This document shows positions 44,401-55,235 of a stretch of DNA of 64,000 nucleotides, piece by piece. The notes under the pieces were generated by a model, which did not search any database, had not been told where the DNA came from, and saw nothing but the letters and a program-made list of their open reading frames with translations. Position 1 is the first letter of the stretch, and each line of letters starts with the position of its first letter. The translations under genes were made by a program, and so were the position numbers. Source of the stretch: Saturnia japonica. Lineage: Eukaryota; Arthropoda; Insecta; Lepidoptera; Saturniidae. The stretch covers positions 1,798,001 through 1,862,000 of the forward strand of contig CM065320.1 of assembly GCA_033032175.1 (NCBI GenBank). Direction: 5' to 3'.

Positions 44401-47400
44401 TTTAAATATACAATGATAGTTAAAGTAAAAATGAAAAGATTAGTAATGAGAACTAAAAAGAACTAAAACTCTTCTTTTTTTTTTTAATAATTATCAGTAG
44501 TTTCGTCTTTCTACAATATAAAACGTTTGAATAGTAAATAAATGATTAAATAATTGTTATAAACAAAATATAATAATAATTAAGAAATATAATAAATAAA
44601 TAATAGATTAAAAAAAAAAAAAAAAAAAAAATTATAAACTATGTTGCAGATGAGACGTTGATTACACGTGTTTCACATCTCAACGAGGCATCAGCGATGT
44701 TGACTCCTCCAAAGCTAAATTATAATATTTACGATGGATTTCCGCAAAGTAGTGCCTTAATCAATTTTTTTTTTTGTATTTACGTAGCGTTTACTTGTAT
44801 TTTAGTGTACTTAAAGCTACGATGTTACTAATATTTGTTAAATGATTGTTTCTCTTATTTTAATAAGACAAAGTGTGAAACAGTTACATTATAAAATATA
44901 TGTGAAAGTTACAATTATTAAAAGTAGAAATTTTTAAATTACCGATCTTTACGTCTTGCTTTAAATGCCTAGCAATTATCGGTACTGGTGGGTACAGTCT
45001 CAACGATTCGAGAATGACTCTTTCCAAATACTTCATGCGTAGTGTGTCGGCGAATGTGGCAGGGCGATCGGAATCACCAAAGATTTCATATAACTCATCG
45101 TACACCCTAGCTTGAATGTGTTGATGGATACCTAGTAGGCAAAGAACAAAACTGGAACCCGCTGCGGTTGTATCGTGACCCTAGAAAAAAAAAAATACAT
45201 ATTCATATTATTTTTAAATTCTAATAGTATAATTTATATACTTATTTAGAAGAACCTAAAAAACCAGCAAACCTTTACAGGTTTGACCATACGGTTTATA
45301 ATTGTGTAGAATTCAAGGCAATTATGGTATTTCAGGTCGCAGTTTTTTATACTCAACGCTACGCTCTTTAACTGTTTTTTAGGCTATCCATAGGGCATGA
45401 AAACGTTTTGTAGAAGAATATGTTTCGTTTTGTATATTTACTGTCGCACATAATCTTGCAATTCGAACCCACGGAAATTGCTTAGGCTCAATTTCCACTT
45501 ATATAAAAATACTAGATGGTACCCGCGACTTTGTATGCGTATTATTGGATATACGCAGACTGATCTCGGAATACGACAAACCAAAAGAAAATCATAGATG
45601 GGGCTTATCACTGTGTGTATAATGATATGCCAATATGAATCCAAAATATTAACCGTCCCAATAAAACTTTTAAAATAATTAAAATCCTTCCTTATTGAAC
45701 CGTCTTGCGGGAAGTTTTTTTTGAAAAACATGAAACCACTTTTATTTCTTACCAAAAGTATAAATATGAATTTTGATATCCCTAATTTGAGACATGACGG
45801 GTTCTTCATACAAACTTTATCCCATCAAGTTTTATTTTCACCACATCTGGGATAACATAATAAAAGAATTCGCTTGTAGTAAAACTATATAATGTACATA
45901 ATTTACAACAGTACAGTACAGTATATATGGATATCTATATGGAGTATTTTGTATTAAAAAAATCTTATAATAATTGATAGTTGCTCAACACGAGAAACGT
46001 CGTGAGTACAATCAAGAATAATAGAGTAATATTTATTATTAATTATTTTTTCAAAAATTTCAGTTTTCACGTGACTTGCCATTAATTGTAGGAGCTCATT
46101 TTGAATATTTTTTTGCATTAATCGTTTTATCTTTTACTTGTTATAAGTAAAGTCTCAGCACGGGATCAAATCGGGCTATTAACTTTACTAAATCTATAAA
46201 GTTGACGCTTGTCTCACTAGAAACTGAGTCAGATGTTAACTTCTCTCTATGACCCCTGAAGGCAAATTGTGAGATGCTAAAAAATTTACAATTGTGAGCA
46301 ATCGTTCTAAAATATCTCTCCAAAGTTGCCTTTCTTGTTCAATTTGTAATTGAGCCAAGGAGTCAATAGTTGAACAGCTTTTTAAACCATTCTCTAAATT
46401 AATCCATTTCAGCATACAATCTTTGTGCTGTCGATTAAATTAATGTGACTTTAGGTAATCACCCAAGTGTTTCCAATCACACACTCCTTCACTTGATCCA
46501 ATCTTTATATTTTCTAGCCCGAATATTCGACACGAAAAGCAGTAAACAGCATCCTTTGTTTATGAATAAATCATCGAGCACCTGTCAAGCTTTTCACCGT
46601 TAACTAATATCTTATTATATATATAGTATAGACTCCACTTTTACAACACGTGAGTGAAGCCACTTAAAAGTAATACCAAATAGTATAGTAGTAATAGTAT
46701 GAAATGGTTTATGGTACTTATTCCATTTCATCCGCAGTGTTCGAGGGCTACGGTCAACAGCGAACGTCACGTTTCAATCATAAAATAAAACAGTAGTTAT
46801 GCCGTAATGCGCATTTAAATAGTTTAAAATTTTTTAAGTTTTTACTATGCGCATTATCTATTATTCTTTTAATCTAAAAAATCAACAAATCAGTTGGCGT
46901 GGAAACCGATGTCATTTCACCATTACAGCACATGCTCATTGGTGTTCCCATAATTTCTTCTTATAAACTTTAATCCCCTATTATCATTCCTTAAAGCTTT
47001 ATTTTCGCTACAAAAAGTAGCTTTTTTTTTCAAGGTCTAATCTATTTCTGTACCAAAATTCATCAAAATTGGTTCAGCGGTTTAGGCGTGAAAAAGTAGC
47101 AAACATAGACAGACATAGTTACTTAGACATTTATAATATTAGTACGGATTACCTCAAACATGATGGTGTCAACTTCTTCTTTGATTTCCAGATCACTGAT
47201 ATTATTAGTTCCGTTCTGCGCTGATTCAATCATAAGATCTAAGAATGCCAGACGTTTTTTTTCTCCTAAAAATAGAAATAGTATTTGTATATTATTCTAT
47301 CTTCAATAACTAAGGCTAAAAATTTTAATGTGATATAGAATAAATTAAACTGAAGTCTTACCAATATCATTTTCATCATTGAAATCGAGATCGTCACGAT

Positions 47401-50400
47401 AACCTTTGAAAACAGTATCAGATAATGTTTTAGCGTCATTAGCTAAAATAGAGTCATCGCTTACGGTTGATTTTGTCAGCTGTTCTATATTAAGTGGAAT
47501 AATACCCTTAGCTTTGTTTTGTTGATATATCATTTTCTTGTTTTTAATAACCTGCAAATCATTTAGTTTTAATAAAACTTTTGAAAGATATTGATACACA
47601 TGAGTTGTTTTGTTTTGGGTTCGGATGGGCTAATAAATTTAATTTCTATCCATCCATTTAGCCATAAGGCTTTGGAAACTCTCCAAAATCATTACAACGA
47701 GCGGTCCTGCTCTGCTCGCATTCAGCGGGTTCCCGCAACCTTCACCAGATCTTCAGTCCACCTTGTGATGGGGCTGCCTACGCTGCGTCTTCTATAGCAC
47801 GGTCGCCACTCGAAAACTCAGTGGCCCCTTCGATTAATATTAACATAAAATTATCTATTTCCTATAAACATTTTATTCTCTTTTTTGTCTGGCAGAAAAT
47901 TTTTGTTCTACCTAAGATGAAATGCAGGGCTTTGTCTAAATTTCTGAAATTAATATTATAGCTCTCCTATTCTACATTTTCTGATTAAAAGACTGGTTTT
48001 TTGGCATAAATAAAAAAATAAAAATAATTTAGGTTTCAAAAAGTGCTGTAGTGATACTAATTTTGTTGAAATATTGTGTATAATTATTCAAAAATAGAAT
48101 CACGATGACATCAAAATTTAATGTAAAATATATTCGAATTAGGCTGCCAATCCACTGCAGCGGGGCGACGAAGCGGAGCAGAAATACGGAGTCCGTACAA
48201 CTAGCCCACCGTCGCACAGTGATTCAAGATTTAAAAAAAAATAGGGACGTAGGCATCGAAAGTTGGGATTTCTATCTGATTTTCATCAATCGGTTTACTA
48301 ATCTTAAACCTTTAATCTTTTAATAAAATACAAATTCTTAGTTACAATATTAAAGAAAAAATGTTTTTCGTAACATAAAATCAAATTTAGATCTTCTATA
48401 ATGTAACAGCAACTTTTAATTGATTTACTTGCTATTGCAAACTAGTCTACTCTGAACCCCAAATAAAAAGAAACAAGTGCGTTAGGTTGTGGCGGCAAAT
48501 GATTAGACTTGTGTATTTATATTTAGAATTAATAATATCTTCTTATAAGCTATTATATACAATATACATCTTAAACTGCTCAATTTAAACCGTTTTAAGA
48601 TAAAAAATTAAAAGTGATTTTTGACCAACTGGAGAAAAAAGAAACATTTTTTTTTACTTTATCGAAATTTATCCAAGGACAAAACTTATCAAGTTATTCT
48701 TTTAAAAATACTCCTCATAAATATTAGCCACTTTGCACCTAAAGAACTCGCGCGGCGACGGAATTTTCATGATGACCATTTACATTAAAGAAATTTATAT
48801 AAGAATAAAAATTATTTGATTTATGATCGAACATCCTTTAAAATAAAAATTAGATTGAAATTTCGACTTTCGATGCTCATGTCCCTATTTTGCGAATCTT
48901 GAACCACTGTGTAGCACCCTCCTTGAAAGACTTGTCGCCTCGTCTGTAACACAGCTACGCAGCCTCGGTCCGCAACAGTGGACAGGCAAGCTTAGTGTTG
49001 GCAGATGCACCTACCTTATTTGTTAGCCCGTGGATGATATTAAGAAGCTTAATTTGTTGTTTAAATAGAGACGTTAGATTGAAAATAGCATCAAAGCGGT
49101 ACCACAATTTATAATGTCTCTGATGAAGAATATCACACATCCTGAAATATAAGTTAAAATATAACATTCAGTTAGGGTAAAACGTCTTTAGCACCGTTAT
49201 GATTTAAAATGCGATGAAACGAAAAAGCGACACTAAAAAGAGAGAAACACATACATCTACAGGATTTAGCCTGTTAAAGAATGAGATAGAATACATTTAC
49301 ATTGTTTCCTATTATCTCCGTCTCTTCATTGTACGTATGTGTATGCTTGCATATTACGAAGGCTTGGGAAAAAGTCACCATAGTCAGCGTGTTGTTCACG
49401 TGTATCGATTGTGTAAATATTTTTATTTTCTGACGAGTTCACTTCTACCGCATGTGAACTGCCCACATGTATTTTTTTTTTGGAAATACATTGATTCATT
49501 TATATTTCGTCCACACCAAGGACTTATCGATTCGCTAGATGGTAGGTACGACAATTGTGTCCGACTGGATCGCTAACACTATCCATAGATTCAGTAAATC
49601 GATGGCCGTATTGATTGTCCCACTATTCTAGCAGAAGTACATTTTAATGTTCCCCATATTATCCTAGAAAGAGAATTAGTAAAATTTTCTCTCAACCGCT
49701 CTGTGGAACCAATCTCAGATATTACTCGCCTGTCGTGAGAATGTGCAGAACATACAATGAGTTTAATGGATTAATAAAAAAAATTGACATATTTGCAGAC
49801 AATATCGAACATCATTACTAAGATTAAAACTTATTTCATTTAAGATACTTGGTTTAATTTACAATAATCGATATTCAGAATCACTACTCTCTCAATTTTT
49901 TTTCTATTATTAATTGAAATATACTGGACCTTTCAATGCATTACTTTAATGTTACAGTGTAAATTAAATTTGTTTTCTGTTGTTTATATTAGTATTAATT
50001 TAAATTATAATTTTTTATTATTAGTAATTTCATACACTATAATAATTTACTTGTACTTCACTTAACTTTATTTGTTTTTTATATTACATTTGCGATTGTT
50101 TATTTTATCAATGTAGTGGGCGCCTATAATAGATTCGCAAATCTGTATTGGACATAAAATTAATTGTAAAAATGAGTTAAGTATAATATGTGCGCTGTTT
50201 GCGCTTCTTTAATAAATAAATTAACACATTAAATGTTTTGGTTTGTCGCGGAATCATTCTGTGTATACCGGCTGTCGATAGGATTGCAGGTTGGCATGAC
50301 AGCAGCGTGGTCGCCGTTCTATTTGGATTGTACTGAGCGTACTATATATACTCTGGTATAGCGTAATCACTTTGTAGATACATTTTATAATTTAAAAAAA

Positions 50401-53400
50401 TACAGCAACCGTGATCTCTATGTGGAAGAAAAGTGGTGAAACAAACAGCATGGTTATGGGGCAGCATCTATTGATATACCAGTTAGGCAGGTTCAAAGTC
50501 GGGAACGCGCTTGTGAAACATTATTACTATTACAAGCGTCCACAGGCTACAGTAGCCGCTTACCATCAGGTGGCCCGTATGCTTGTTTAGGCAACATTAA
50601 CATTAGCATGAGGATTATGATACCATTAGTGTGCCACTACGTATCACATATCGTAATTCAATATCAAATCATCAAATCAATTAGTCATTTCAACTCAACA
50701 TTTTAATCTACATATGCCTGAAATTTTATGTATGTATGTTAATAAATGTGCTACTTGTTGACAATAGCCCTTCATAAATTAATATTAAATGTTATTATTA
50801 TAATAACAAAGACTTAAATTTACAATTTAAATTAGTCAATGTACGCATTATTGTTAGGAATAAAATGTAAATGTGAATTAATTGTTTAATATTCATAGGC
50901 AAATTCAATTTAGGTATAAGAATATTTTCTGCTAACATCATACCTTCTGTATTAACAAAAAACTCGCTAATATTATCTAAAGCTACGATTGCTCAGTTAT
51001 AGCCTGTACGGACACCGGGTCGATCAACGTAAGTTCGTATCCCTTCAATGAGCCTGAGCTTTCGGTGAAGAACAAACATCGTAATGAAACCATAGCATGG
51101 TGGTAGGCCTTTTTCTAATGCCTGCCTGGCTAGCTACCTCTTTCAAGTTGAAAATCTGTCGCCAAACACCAACAGGTGTGTTCCGACAGCTGCCTGCACC
51201 TGAGAGCCAATCTTCCAATATAGGCTTAGCGTGTTACCTCTTGGGCTATATCGTCAGGTGAGATTGTGGTCATAACACTAAAACCTATAAACGATAAAAA
51301 AATCTAAATATTAATTTAAAGTTATTTTCTAATGATATATGTAACTCACTTCATCACTGCCATAGCATAATCAAATCCGGACTCATCCTGCGTTTTTCTT
51401 GTTATACCCATGGCAGTTTCTGAAAGTATAAATTAAATACCTAATAAGTTCTTATAAGAGAGGAAGGGCACAGAGTTTCTTTGGATATTTCTCTCTACTT
51501 GGTGCAGTCTGACTTTTTGTATATTGTATATTCAAGTTTTTAATTCATTTTATAAAGACGGGATGCGACGAAATTGTAAACAAGAAAGTATTTTTCGTAC
51601 TATATGAAAATTTTGCTGAGAATATAGGCGAAACAATGACGGTTTTTAGTGAACTTTAAGGTTAATTTTATATACAATATATATTAAAAACCCCGTCGAA
51701 TCCGAAACAGATATATGGGTACCCCAATGACATTACATTTATTTAATTAATTTTATTTATTATGAAAATACAAATGTTATTGCGATTTAAAATTAACATA
51801 TTTAGTTTTAGTGTCCTTAAAATTTTGCAAATTTTTAAAACGTGATAACTCCGTCGCCATCCCCGGCGCGGCGCGGAGCGGCGCAGCTTTACGTTTGATC
51901 GTATGGCGGTACCCTGGTCCGCGCCGCCTTTAAGTTTCCTGATTTAACTATTTTTTTTTTACATTTTATTAGGAGTAATTCAAGATAACATGAACAGAAT
52001 ATAATCTCGATAACAAATAACACCTTCACGGATCCGACGGGGGTTTTTAATGTATATTGTATTTTCTAGTAAAATTCAGACTTTTTGTTTAAGCTCGTAT
52101 AAAATGATTAACAGGTAATCAATTGTTTTATATTATATTACAATTAAATTTATGTAAATATCAATGACTTTATATTCTATGTCTTCAGGATGATTTGGCA
52201 TGTATTGATTATATTAACATAAAATTAGATAGTACTATTTAAATGAAAATAATGTGGTGAACCAATTAAGCGAAAATGTAACGTTTTATTATCGATTAAT
52301 AATAAACTAGAATAAAATGTACTTTGAACCTTTAAATATAGAACTTACCTAATAGAATATCTACGGTAACACCGCTCATGTAATCGTGTACGTCGAAAGT
52401 TTTGCCGATTTCTGATCGCATTTTTTCCACAACATTCTTACCATTTTGATTAAATACACCGATGAACGATTTTAGAATATTGATGTGGAATGTTGGGGCT
52501 ATCATTTTTCGATGAGAACGCCATTTTTCACCTAAAATTTGTTTTTTTTGTAGATAAATTTTGAAATTAGAATGTAGTGAAATCATTTTATATTACACAG
52601 AAAAAAGTAGATCTTAAACTTTTATGTTTTCGCTTATTGTAAACACGTATTAAATATAGCCTCTTTAAGGCAATGCCTATGATTGGCAGTACCGGGTGGT
52701 AGGGCACCATATTTGTGTCCGACTGGATCGCAAATCGTAACCACCTAATCACACTTGGTGTGTCGTGTTTTGGGATCAAGAGGTGTGTATCAAGCGCCGT
52801 GATAGGGGTTTGTACCTGATTGGAACGCGGCCAACATGCAGATGGCGATAGACACGTCACAATGACCCTCTTTTGGATTGTCGCGTTTCGGGATTAGCCA
52901 GTGTAGTTCCGGCTGCCTTGAGACTTGCGTGTAAGTGTGCCAGAGTTGCGGATGTTACCACTGGTGTATGCTTGTACGGTATATTTACATATGGTGTATC
53001 CATTCGCACGCGATTGTCGGTTTTTACCACCCAGAAAATATAATCTATATACCATAAATATGTAGGATTGTAAGTTGAACGGTATGAAAGAGATGGATGT
53101 ATGACTTTTCAATAGATAGATTGTGTCAGCTTACGAGACTGGTTAAGACGTGAATAACTAAAATAATTTGTTTGAAGAGTTAATAAAGTGTCTTCTAAGA
53201 AAATAAACGGAGGAATCATTATCCCATATACAATTGAATGACTGACTGACATATCAACACAGCCCAAACTATTGGGGGTTATACCGTGAACATTTGCATG
53301 CGTGTTCCTTTTTTAGATTTTTAGAAATTTAACCCTTAAGGTGGTAAAAAGTAGATCTGTGAAAATTGGTATTTAGCAATTCATTTAGAATGGGATATAT

Positions 53401-54578
53401 AACGTATTATAATGTGACATAGCTATGGTGCTAGCGAAGTGTCAGTATAATAAATATATGTATATGAATAGTTATAATATGTGGCTAATATATCCAAAGA
53501 GCTTTGCCCATTTGAAATTACTATTGGTGTGATTATCCTAAATATAAAATTACATTATAATTTTATACCTTTAGAATTCGATTTTCTGAATACGTTGCAT
53601 GATATTTATAGTGGGTTTTAACTGAACGTCTAAATACTACTTATCTAACATGTAAATTTAATTCTCAGTGGTTTTTTTATAAAGCATTCGCAAAAAGGAG
53701 TGTGATCTATTTCATCTTAATTGGCCTCCAAATCCTATGGTTATGTATTATAACTAACCACAGAAGGACTAGAGATTCATCTAAGGATAATACAATATAG
53801 GTTGCTACTTCTAAGGAATGTGTTACAATATCCCCTGTGTTAGTTCGTGTTACTAATGATATCATTCTGATTGGAAAACGGTAGTGCGAAAATGGCTGAA
53901 ATAGGAGAATTAGGTGAAATAGGAGAAATAAGTGAAATAGGTGAAAACAATTAAAAATAGTGAAAAATGGAGAGGAGGGTAAAAAAGCTGAAAGGGTGAA
54001 GAGGTGAAATAGGTGTGACGGTGATGCTTACATAGTCGAAATCTATGCAGGCCTATTAAATGATAAATAAAATATACCTGAACTGATGAGCAGACCTTCG
54101 CCGAGCCAGGGCTTGAAAAATTTGTATTCGGTTGACTTATCGATATGAACGTGGCTATTAAGAATAACTTCAATGTCGTTAGGATCAGTGAGGAAGATAA
54201 GGAGTTTTGAACCGAGCCATATACGGATGACATTGCCAAATTTTTGCGTATAATCTAAGCCTAGTGAAATTAGTTCTGTAAAATAAAATAAACAGTTATT
54301 AAAATTATGTTTTAAAAAGATCGAAATATGATAAATATATAGGGTATATGTATGATAATTGCTTACTTACCATAGGGCTTTTTCCTTAGAACAATCAGTG
54401 CATTTCCTAAGACCGGTATAGCTGGTGGCCCAGGAAGCCTTTCCCCAAGTTTAAAAATGTGTGACTTTTGCTGCCATCTGTATATTATCCAAATTCCCGA
54501 TGCAATGAAAAGTAACGGGTAGAAAATGAAACGTGAATTGATGTGGTAACCCTGGGTGTCGTCGACAATCGTCGTCAT
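41281..54578 (-). CDS. CYP4G: CYP4G-type cytochrome P450, complete, ten exons
   Basis: Ten - strand exons (54578-54371, 54275-54078, 52531-52349, 51419-51350, 49141-49015, 47551-47362, 47265-47153, 45180-44943, 44020-43835, 41465-41281) total 1698 bases: 565 residues and stop, all GT-AG with consistent phases. Features by residue: membrane anchor about 16-34, [12 protein letters not shown] hinge near 48, the CYP4G-specific insertion in 263-325, I-helix GHDTTAAG 364-371, ESLR (ExxR) 421-424, FDPDNFLPE, heme loop [11 protein letters not shown] with Cys503. The insertion and the FxxDLDxxDENDIGEKKRLA stretch identify subfamily CYP4G. Members are ER enzymes of oenocytes that turn long-chain aldehydes into cuticular hydrocarbons by oxidative decarbonylation, with CPR as redox partner. 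An in-frame TAA 10-12 bases before the ATG supports this start. No disabling change was found; expression is unknown. Confidence 0.93.
41638..42698 (+). mobile_element. hAT (ZBED-type) element in CYP4G intron 9, with 8-bp duplication
   Basis: Flanked on both sides by GCGCAAGG (41630-41637 and 42699-42706), an 8-bp target duplication as hAT elements make. The tips are TAGGAGGGATATTCGATA on the left and, inverted, TAGGGATGTATGTCTATT on the right; both reach ACATCGATG within about 35 bases. The 1061-bp element lies opposite to the P450 gene and holds only the 3' part of a transposase. Confidence 0.85.
41774..42165 (+). pseudogene. hAT transposase C-terminal dimerisation domain
   Basis: The + strand opens with acidic/serine-rich sequence ([18 protein letters not shown]), then [11 protein letters not shown] and, after a frame change at about 42012, [20 protein letters not shown] and IVN-stop-HRNR. 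PxxxxWxxL and YLxIxxTSxPSERLFSxAGxIxxxxRxxL form the hAT dimerisation domain, as in ZBED-type transposases. At least two stops follow. The catalytic domain is deleted. Confidence 0.8.
42707..43074. other. CYP4G intron 9, no recognised feature
   Basis: AT-rich intronic DNA. Confidence 0.4.
43075..43715 (+). repeat. Dispersed repeat (same type as at 20312), near full length
   Basis: It opens AAAAAATCGCCAACTGCACG (diverged from AAACCGGCCAAGTG), with GAGTTCCGTAGTTGACC soon after. It closes with GCGGACAGACAGCTGGGCGG and GACTAAGGAACCCTAA, the closing phrase typical of this lepidopteran repeat. It sits in CYP4G intron 9, antisense. Confidence 0.55.
43835..44020 (-). CDS. CYP4G: CYP4G exon 9 (heme-binding loop)
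   Basis: Acceptor TATCTTCAG; encodes [20 protein letters not shown], then [20 protein letters not shown] and [11 protein letters not shown] with the heme-ligand Cys. Donor GTCG/gtgagt. All residues of the FxxGxRxCxG loop are present. Confidence 0.93.
44021..44942. other. CYP4G: CYP4G intron 8
   Basis: It contains a direct duplication (ATATATTACTAAAATTGTGAATAAACTGTAAAA at about 44061 and 44099, period 37-39) and a pure A tract of about 20 at 44612-44631. Confidence 0.5.
44943..45180 (-). CDS. CYP4G: CYP4G exon 8 (I- and K-helices)
   Basis: Begins [20 protein letters not shown] (oxygen-activating I-helix) and carries [20 protein letters not shown] with the ExxR salt bridge. Donor GATCG/gtaatt, a weaker but acceptable donor. 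Confidence 0.93.
45520..45850 (-). mobile_element. Helitron-like fragment (family H2) in CYP4G intron 7
   Basis: GATGGTACCCGCGACTTTGT is the inverted 3' end also seen at 18400-18429. GATCTCGGAATACGACAAAC and CCGTCCCAATAAAACTTTTA match 31080-31340. A 123-codon open frame over it has no domain. Confidence 0.5.
46030..46580 (-). pseudogene. hAT transposase fragment (ZMYM1/TTF-zinc-finger type) in CYP4G intron 7
   Basis: The - strand reads, with stops, [16 protein letters not shown] sequence (about 46510), then [40 protein letters not shown] and [19 protein letters not shown] (46323-46141). The order LAFRGHRE..., GNFLxLLKLIAKFDPVLxxHL is the conserved N-terminal half of ZMYM1-like hAT transposases. 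No terminal repeats were identified. It is in the P450 gene's own orientation. Confidence 0.75.
47050..47150. repeat. Helitron-type end fragment near CYP4G exon 7
   Basis: GGTTCAGCGGTTTAGGCGTGAAAAAGTAGC followed by ACATTTATAATATTAGTACGGAT, phrases of dispersed lepidopteran repeats; it stops 3 bases from the exon 7 splice donor region on the - strand. Confidence 0.4.
47153..47265 (-). CDS. CYP4G: CYP4G exon 7
   Basis: Acceptor CTATTTTTAG; encodes [20 protein letters not shown] and [18 protein letters not shown], the J'/H-I approach typical of CYP4 (EEVxTFMFEGHDTT). Donor GAG/gtaatc, phase 0. A dispersed repeat begins right behind the donor. Confidence 0.93.
47362..47551 (-). CDS. CYP4G: CYP4G exon 6 (CYP4G-specific insertion)
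   Basis: Encodes [20 protein letters not shown] through [18 protein letters not shown]. This about 60-residue stretch contains the roughly 40-residue insertion between helices G and H that other CYP4 enzymes lack. It is the subfamily's defining mark and has been linked to membrane positioning. Confidence 0.93.
47640..47830 (-). pseudogene. LINE C-terminal fragment in CYP4G intron 5
   Basis: The - strand reads [20 protein letters not shown] and DLVKVAGTR, then after a stop RAEQDRSL and W(K)SLESFQSL-like sequence: the tail GRPxTRWxDDLVKVAGxRWMRAAQDRxxWxxLxEAY of a LINE group, as also at 17560. Antisense to nothing but colinear with CYP4G. Confidence 0.65.
47831..49014. other. CYP4G: CYP4G intron 5, remaining part
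   Basis: No exon was seen. 48150-48215 (GCAGCGGGGCGACGAAGCGG) and 48720-48770 are GC-richer islands in AT-rich sequence, likely old repeats. Confidence 0.4.
49015..49141 (-). CDS. CYP4G: CYP4G exon 5
   Basis: Encodes [20 protein letters not shown] and [20 protein letters not shown] ending TNK: the F-G region of the P450 (M-x-x-ILHxRxxKxWLxxDxIF is typical of CYP4G). Donor AAG/gtaggt, phase 0. Confidence 0.92.
49142..50999. other. CYP4G: CYP4G intron 4, repeat-rich
   Basis: 49545-49630 shares GTCCGACTGGATCGC with 52716 and, inverted, 30575. 50395-50590 is a dispersed repeat with TAGCCGCTTACCATCAGG (50549), also at 3022. The 120-codon + strand frame at 49214-49576 has no domain and looks accidental. 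Confidence 0.45.
51000..51285 (+). repeat. SINE-like repeat in CYP4G intron 4
   Basis: CCTGTACGGACACCGGGTCG and GTTCGTATCCC (B-box-like), then TTGAAAATCTGTCGCCAAAC and GAGAGCCAATCTTCCAATAT. Fragments of the same unit are at 15550, 28950-29250 and 33740-33850. Confidence 0.5.
51350..51419 (-). CDS. CYP4G: CYP4G exon 4
   Basis: A 70-base exon, acceptor ATACTTTCAG, encoding [20 protein letters not shown] and AVM, the region after helix E (ETAMGxxxxxQ is strongly conserved in CYP4). Donor GAA/gtgagt, phase 2. Confidence 0.93.
51420..52348. other. CYP4G: CYP4G intron 3
   Basis: 51470-51520 shares TGGATATTTCTCTCTACTTGG with 12337. 51690-52045 is bounded by two inverted short copies of a CCCCGTCGAATCCG / CGGATCCGACGGGG phrase, with a GC-rich core (CGGCGCGGCGCGGAGCGGCG at 51864), suggesting one inserted element of about 350 bases. 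Confidence 0.45.
52349..52531 (-). CDS. CYP4G: CYP4G exon 3 (C-helix)
   Basis: Encodes [20 protein letters not shown] (the WxxxRKxxxPxF heme-contact helix), then [20 protein letters not shown] and a [15 protein letters not shown] segment. Donor TTAG/gtaagt, phase 1. Confidence 0.93.
52532..54077. other. CYP4G: CYP4G intron 2
   Basis: 52670-52910 carries Helitron family H2-like phrases (GGTGTGTCGTGTTTTGGGAT). 53893-54015 is a purine-rich, almost pyrimidine-free imperfect tandem repeat of GGTGAAATAGGAGAAATAA-like steps, just downstream of the exon 2 donor. Confidence 0.5.
54078..54275 (-). CDS. CYP4G: CYP4G exon 2
   Basis: Acceptor ATTTTACAG; encodes [40 protein letters not shown] and [20 protein letters not shown]. 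The [19 protein letters not shown] phrase before the C-helix is a CYP4G hallmark. Donor TTCAG/gtatat, phase 1. Confidence 0.93.
54371..54578 (-). CDS. CYP4G: CYP4G exon 1
   Basis: ATG at 54578-54576, preceded in frame by TAA at 54590-54588. Encodes a short lumenal N-terminus, a hydrophobic anchor ([20 protein letters not shown]) and the [14 protein letters not shown] hinge, ending KKPYG. Donor TATG/gtaagt, phase 1. Confidence 0.92.
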
Positions 54579-55235
54579 ATCCTTAAATTAATATGATATT
54601 TAAAAAGTTTTTATTTTTAGCAAAAATTTTGTAAATGCATTTTGTACCCCATTATTTTTTATCCTTAAAAATCAAACAGATCAAATAATTAAAAATAAAA
54701 CAAAAAATAAACAACTGCTTTATAGAAATCTCTTTGAGCAATCTAAAATGAACCATGGAATGTTCTTCTTTTGTTTAATACCTACCTATTATTTACGAAG
54801 CAAATAATGAATTATATGTTGAATGTTATAGGATGTTATCATTAGTAACTTCAATCCTTTCAACCAGTAGAGATAAAGTCCGCTCGCTCGTACTATACTA
54901 CAACGAATTCATAATTCTATGTTTCAACCTCTAATTCGTCCTAAACAATACTAAACCTAACCTGACCTTTTCCTTGTAAATAATAATTAACTTATGACTG
55001 ACAAATGCCCCTAAAATTCAAGGTAGAGGTATATGAAGGACGACTACAATAAACACGGTTACTAAGTATCGTGTCACTACATTTTTTTATTGTAGTCCGT
55101 ATCACCTCTTATGCAAATCAGGGTATATATTTTACATATTTTTATTTATAAGTGCATTAAGTACCTCATATCTATTCCCTTACTTCTTAGCGGTGACTTT
55201 CCTTACTCTACTGACTCTTGTTTATTTATTACTAC
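54579..55235 (-). promoter_or_regulatory. CYP4G: CYP4G upstream region (5' UTR/promoter side)
   Basis: Very AT-rich sequence before the ATG. No convincing TATA box plus initiator was found. A first non-coding exon further upstream is possible. The repeat cluster begins at about 55236. Confidence 0.3.

Noticed and set aside
45438..45809. 123-codon - strand open frame
   Set aside because: It coincides with a Helitron family H2 fragment also present at 31080 and 18150, where the frame is not kept.
49214..49576. 120-codon + strand open frame in CYP4G intron 4
   Set aside because: No domain, no homologous look, antisense in an intron, and overlaps dispersed-repeat phrases.
49214..54578. CYP4G as a pseudogene because of its fragmented short open frames
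   Set aside because: The fragments are exons: each has GT-AG sites and the phases sum to one uninterrupted 1698-base frame.
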